Origin: Microbacterium murale
GTDB taxonomy: Bacteria > Actinomycetota > Actinomycetes > Actinomycetales > Microbacteriaceae
Direction of reading: 5' to 3'
Length of the DNA: 64,000 nucleotides
Assembly (NCBI RefSeq): GCF_030815955.1
Contig: NZ_JAUSXK010000001.1
Location: 124,001 to 188,000, forward strand
Every line of letters starts with the position of its first letter. Position 1 is the stretch's first letter. Below the pieces are notes generated by a model. The model searched no databases, had not been told where the DNA came from, and was given only the letters and a program-made list of their open reading frames with translations. This document shows positions 60,944-64,000 of the stretch, one piece after another. A program made the translations under genes and the position numbers.

Positions 60944-62427
60944 CGGATCTCCTTGGAAGACATGTCCTGTGCGGTCGTGGCGGTGACGTCGGAAACAGAG
61001 TCGGGTATGGCAGGGGCGAGGGTGAGTTGGCAGTCGGCGGTGAGAGCGAGGAGGTCGTCGTCGTGGCTGATGAGCAGGACGATGGCGCCGTCGTCGGCGA
61101 CGCGGCGGATCTGGTCGGAAATGGACTGCAGGTGGCGGCGATCGACGCCGGAGCTCGGCTCGTCGAAGACGACGATCCGGCGGCCGGCGACGCGGACGGC
61201 CGCGACGACGAGGCGCTGCTGCTGACCGCCGGACAGTGACAGCGGATGCCGTTCGGCGAAAGCAGTGAGGTCGAGGGCGTCGAGGATCTCCTCCGTCTGA
61301 GGTGCCCGGCTGTGGGCGGCGGCGAGGTGGATCTCGGCCTGAACGCTGTCGGTGAACAGCTGACGCTGCACGTCTTGCATGACGATCGCGCTCGCCCGCT
61401 GCCGCGCTCTGGCGCCCAGTACCTTTCCGTCGAGGCGTACGACGCCGGTGCTGCGCTGCAGGCCAGTCACTACCCGGGCGAGGGTGGTCTTTCCTGCGCC
61501 GTTGACGCCGCGAATCGCGGTGACCGTACCGGCGGAGAACGCGATGCGGTCGATATCGAGCACCGCGCGCCCGCCGAGGTGACAGCGGATCGCCTCGAGT
61601 TCGAGCTCGGCTTCGGGAACATCGGACGCGTCGACGCCACCGGCGATGCTTGGTCCGGAGGCCGGGACGACGGGCAGATCGACCGCGGCCACGACTCCCC
61701 GCAGCCCCTCACGCGCAAGCTCCTCGTCCGGCACTGCGCGGAACTGAGCGGCGGTCCATTCGACGTCGATCGCACCGTCACGCATGACGATCACGCGGTC
61801 GACGAGGTCCTCCAGGTAGCGGATGCGGTGCTCGGCGACCACGATCGTCACTCCCCTGGCTTTGAGGTCTGCAAGGGTGACCGTCAGCCGGCGCACGGCG
61901 TCGGCTGAGAGGTTCGAGCTGGGCTCGTCGAGCAGGAGGATGCGGGGCCAGTGCGCGGTCGCGGCGACGATCGCGACCTGCTGCTGCTGCCCGCCGGACA
62001 GATCCCGCAACCGCTGTCCGACCGGCACGCCTGCGGAGAGGTCCACGACCGCCTTGGTGACCCTGGTCCGGATCTCCTCGGGTTCGACGCCGAAGTTCTC
62101 CATTGCGAAGGCGACCTCTTCCGGGACGCTGTCGGTGAAGAACTGACGCCGGGGATGCTGCAGCACCGTCCCGGTGAGGAGGCCAATCGCATCGAGTTCC
62201 GCGTCAGCGGTGATCAGCCCGTCGACGGTGACGATGCCGGCGAGGATGCCGTCGTCGTGGAAATGCGGGATGAGACCGTTCATGAGCCTCAGGGCAGTGG
62301 ATTTGCCGGACCCTGACGCACCGCACAGAATCACGAACTCGCCGGGGACGACATGCAGGTCGAGGTCGCGCAGGCTCGGCTGCTCGGCGTGTGGATAAGT
62401 CCAGTAGGTGTGGTCTATGCGGATCAT
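60940..62427 (-). CDS. Fused ECF transporter ATPase (two ABC domains)
   Basis: A 495-aa protein with two ABC domains, equal to EcfA and EcfA' in one chain. Domain 1: Walker A GASGSGKSTALRLMNG near residue 36, signature DLSGGQQQQVAIVAATAHWP near 140, Walker B ILLLDEPSSNL. Domain 2: GVNGAGKTTLARVVTG near 308, LSGGQQQRLVVAAVRVAG near 405, RIVVFDEPSSGVDRRH. Both catalytic cores look intact. It energises the T and S subunits encoded upstream and overlaps the T gene by 4 nt (ATGA). The fused form is common in actinobacteria. Confidence 0.95.
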   Translation of the reverse strand: MIRIDHTYWTYPHAEQPSLRDLDLHVVPGEFVILCGASGSGKSTALRLMNGLIPHFHDDGILAGIVTVDGLITADAELDAIGLLTGTVLQHPRRQFFTDSVPEEVAFAMENFGVEPEEIRTRVTKAVVDLSAGVPVGQRLRDLSGGQQQQVAIVAATAHWPRILLLDEPSSNLSADAVRRLTVTLADLKARGVTIVVAEHRIRYLEDLVDRVIVMRDGAIDVEWTAAQFRAVPDEELAREGLRGVVAAVDLPVVPASGPSIAGGVDASDVPEAELELEAIRCHLGGRAVLDIDRIAFSAGTVTAIRGVNGAGKTTLARVVTGLQRSTGVVRLDGKVLGARARQRASAIVMQDVQRQLFTDSVQAEIHLAAAHSRAPQTEEILDALDLTAFAERHPLSLSGGQQQRLVVAAVRVAGRRIVVFDEPSSGVDRRHLQSISDQIRRVADDGAIVLLISHDDDLLALTADCQLTLAPAIPDSVSDVTATTAQDMSSKEIR

Positions 62428-63128
62428 GTCAGCGGCGCCGGAAGGATCAGGGCCGCCGTGACGAGCACGGCGACAACGAGGACGAGGATGAGGTCGGCAT
62501 TTCCCAGGCGCGGCGGGTGCATGGCCGTGGGGATGCGGTGCGAGCCGAGCCCGCGGAGAATGGCGGAGGCCGAGAGATCTTCGCTGGCGCGCAGACTCGC
62601 GGCGATCATAGGCACGGTGAACCGCTCCAGGGTGAGGACCGGGTGGCGCAGCAGCCCGCTCGCGCCTGCGAGCCCGCGCAGCCGCATCGCATCCAGCACT
62701 GACGCGGCCTCGGAACTGACCACGGGGAAGAACCGCAGCATGACAGCGAGGGTCACCGAGATCGGACGTGGGATCCGCCAGGCCCGGAATGCGGCGGCGA
62801 GCTGAGTCGGAGAGGTCGTGCCGATCAGGTGCATACCGACGCCGATCGCGGCGGCGAAACGGATCAGGTAGGTGCACGCGAGTGCCACGATCGCTGTGAA
62901 GGCGTTTGGCCACCACAGTGGCAGCATCCAGCCGAGAACTCCCATCACCGTCGCGGTCGCCATCAGCCCGAGCGCGCGCGTCCATGCTCGCTCCGACAGA
63001 GCGAGTATGACTGCCACGAGCAGCACGAACGGGACGAAGCGCAGCCCGCCAGGACTCATCACGGCGATGCTGCAGACCAGCACCAGAAGAATCTTCGACC
63101 GCGGATCCAGACCCCCTTGGCGCCGCAT
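62424..63128 (-). CDS. ECF transporter T component (EcfT/CbiQ-like)
   Basis: A 234-aa integral membrane protein with about five to six helices. It carries the T-component coupling motifs: near residue 155 the ERF/ARG-like DAMRLRGLAGASG and near 200 the second Ala-Arg-Gly-type segment ASAILRGLGSHR, which contact the ATPase. The ATG at 63128 follows the S gene by 22 nt; a TTG overlapping the S stop would add nine residues. It links the substrate-binding S subunit with the fused ATPase. Confidence 0.88.
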   Translation of the reverse strand: MRRQGGLDPRSKILLVLVCSIAVMSPGGLRFVPFVLLVAVILALSERAWTRALGLMATATVMGVLGWMLPLWWPNAFTAIVALACTYLIRFAAAIGVGMHLIGTTSPTQLAAAFRAWRIPRPISVTLAVMLRFFPVVSSEAASVLDAMRLRGLAGASGLLRHPVLTLERFTVPMIAASLRASEDLSASAILRGLGSHRIPTAMHPPRLGNADLILVLVVAVLVTAALILPAPLT

Positions 63129-63150
63129 GACGGCCGCGGGAGGCTCGGTC

Positions 63151-63801
63151 TCAGGCAAGGCCGGCTCTCTGGAAGTGCTTGCGCAGCAATCTGGTGCCCA
63201 GCAGTGCGCCGAGGAAGCCGCAAACGACGGTCGCCGCGACCATCCCGAGTACCATCGGCGCCGATACGAGCTGATCGAAAGCTGCGATGTACTCCTGGCC
63301 CATGCCCTCCATGCTCCCGGAGTGCAAGTATGCGTCGCGGTCAAGGAAGAACGGGATCCAGGGCCCGACGAACCACGCGGAGAACACCGTGTACGCCCAG
63401 ATCGTCGCCCACTTCGACCGGTAGTTCCCGGCCCACAGGATCAGCTCGGCAAGGACGGATACGCCGATCGTGACGAGGGTGCTCTGCCAGGGCTGCCCCA
63501 TCATGAGGTAGAGGAGCGCCACGACAAGACCGAACAGAGCGGCCATACCTGCGTGCCGGACGCGGGTGAGGAAGAGAATGTAGGGAATGCCGGCTGCGAT
63601 GGCGGACAGCGGCAGGGTGAGCAGCATCACCACGGGGCTGATGACGCCGAGCATCGCGACCGCGAACACGATCACGAAGTAGATGACGGCGAAGATCGCG
63701 ACGTTGAGCAGGTCTCGGGCGGAGAATCGCACAGCGAACGGAGATCGAGTCTTCACTGGGGCGGGCGTCACTGTTGAGGACGCCAGGGTGTGGTCGGTCA
63801 T
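63151..63801 (-). CDS. ECF transporter S component (MptD/Trep_Strep-like)
   Basis: A 216-aa substrate-binding membrane subunit with six helices. The N-terminal region before helix 1 reads FSARDLLNVAIFAVIYFVIVFAVAMLGVISPVV (residues ~28-60), and helix regions AGIPYILFLTRVRHAGMAALFGLVVALLYLMMG and KWATIWAYTVFSAWFVGPWIPFFLDRDAYL follow. This matches the MptD / trep_strep group of S components seen with paired ABC half-transporters in firmicutes. In streptococcal and lactobacillal relatives such ECF systems import haem. Substrate here is unproven. The ATG at 63801 has AAAGGA 9 nt upstream; the frame is open further but without support. Confidence 0.85.
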   Translation of the reverse strand: MTDHTLASSTVTPAPVKTRSPFAVRFSARDLLNVAIFAVIYFVIVFAVAMLGVISPVVMLLTLPLSAIAAGIPYILFLTRVRHAGMAALFGLVVALLYLMMGQPWQSTLVTIGVSVLAELILWAGNYRSKWATIWAYTVFSAWFVGPWIPFFLDRDAYLHSGSMEGMGQEYIAAFDQLVSAPMVLGMVAATVVCGFLGALLGTRLLRKHFQRAGLA

Positions 63802-63830
63802 CGAATCAGGTCCTTTCAAGGGTGGGTGTT

Positions 63831-64000
63831 TCAGTCGTGTGAGGCGAGCTGCCAACCGGTGGCGTCGACGCGCTCGGTCCAGTAGCGGGCGTACGCGCCG
63901 CCGGCGGCGAGCAACTGCGCGTGGGTGCCGGTCTCGCGAATGCCGCCCTCGCCGTCGAGCATGATGATGCGGTCGGCGGTCATGATCGTCTGCAACCGGT
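63831..64000 (-). CDS. ABC transporter ATP-binding/permease, C-terminal end (cut by window)
   Basis: Only the last ~56 residues are present: [38 protein letters not shown] and a short tail ending LASHD. This is the end of the ATPase domain of an ABC half-transporter (the D-loop/H-loop downstream strand with GxxxExGTHxxLL). The remainder lies to the right of the window. It is 29 nt upstream of the S component gene and on the same strand, so it is part of the same operon. A second half-transporter is expected further upstream. Confidence 0.85.
   Translation of the reverse strand, partial: RLQTIMTADRIIMLDGEGGIRETGTHAQLLAAGGAYARYWTERVDATGWQLASHD

Overview
The window is high-GC DNA from an actinobacterium, almost certainly the family Microbacteriaceae and probably Microbacterium or a close relative. 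The evidence is the GTG/TTG start use, the many start codons 6-7 nt after a TANNNT -10 box (leaderless transcripts), and gene families restricted to actinobacteria (DUF3040, Rv2175c-type regulator, GarA/OdhI, FtsR, ImuA-ImuB-DnaE2, DtxR-type iron box). No rRNA, tRNA, IS element, prophage or CRISPR array was seen.

Left part (1-20.9 kb) is conserved core. A block resembling mycobacterial Rv2166c-Rv2187 holds mraZ (cut by the window edge, with three MraZ boxes), DUF3040, a polyprenyl diphosphate synthase, an Rv2175c-type DNA-binding protein, a secreted LysM protein, a PASTA Ser/Thr kinase, class II DAHP synthase, an acyltransferase (PlsC family) and a long-chain acyl-CoA ligase. Next come def coupled to a MinD-like ATPase, pyruvate carboxylase, an orphan ParA, two MerR regulators plus the FHA protein GarA/OdhI, a CopC-like protein and dihydrolipoyl dehydrogenase.

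Middle part (20.9-46.5 kb) is more accessory. It has a three-gene type III polyketide synthase / methyltransferase / FAD monooxygenase operon of the phenolic-lipid (srsABC) kind, a CYTH protein, a prepilin peptidase, and the imuA-imuB-dnaE2 mutagenesis cassette behind a promoter that resembles the PafBC/RecA-NDp motif. It continues with many small single genes: hydrolases, DUF proteins, DedA, an F420/NADP-type reductase, a Rieske-DUF2231 fusion, a phosphatase, a beta-lactamase-family hydrolase, a glycosyltransferase, a DMT exporter divergent from a TetR, and a PPOX/PDR redox pair.

Right part (46.5-64 kb) is transport and response. It holds a siderophore uptake operon (binding protein, two permeases, ATPase, siderophore-interacting reductase) under a DtxR/IdeR-like box, an MMPL exporter divergent from a TetR with two palindromic operators, and a two-component system that seems to control itself and a membrane PepSY-like protein through CTTCAG direct repeats. 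The last unit is an ECF importer (S, T, fused A) between an ABC half-transporter, cut by the edge, and an MFS exporter.

Two conserved genes, the DAHP synthase and one FecCD permease, are each broken by a single extra base as read. Both repair cleanly when one base is removed, so sequencing error is as likely as real inactivation. The best leads for new biology are the CTTCAG two-component/PepSY module, the PafBC-like control of the mutasome, the ECF/half-ABC/MFS operon, and the 31-bp palindromic repeats that form the end of a MerR gene.
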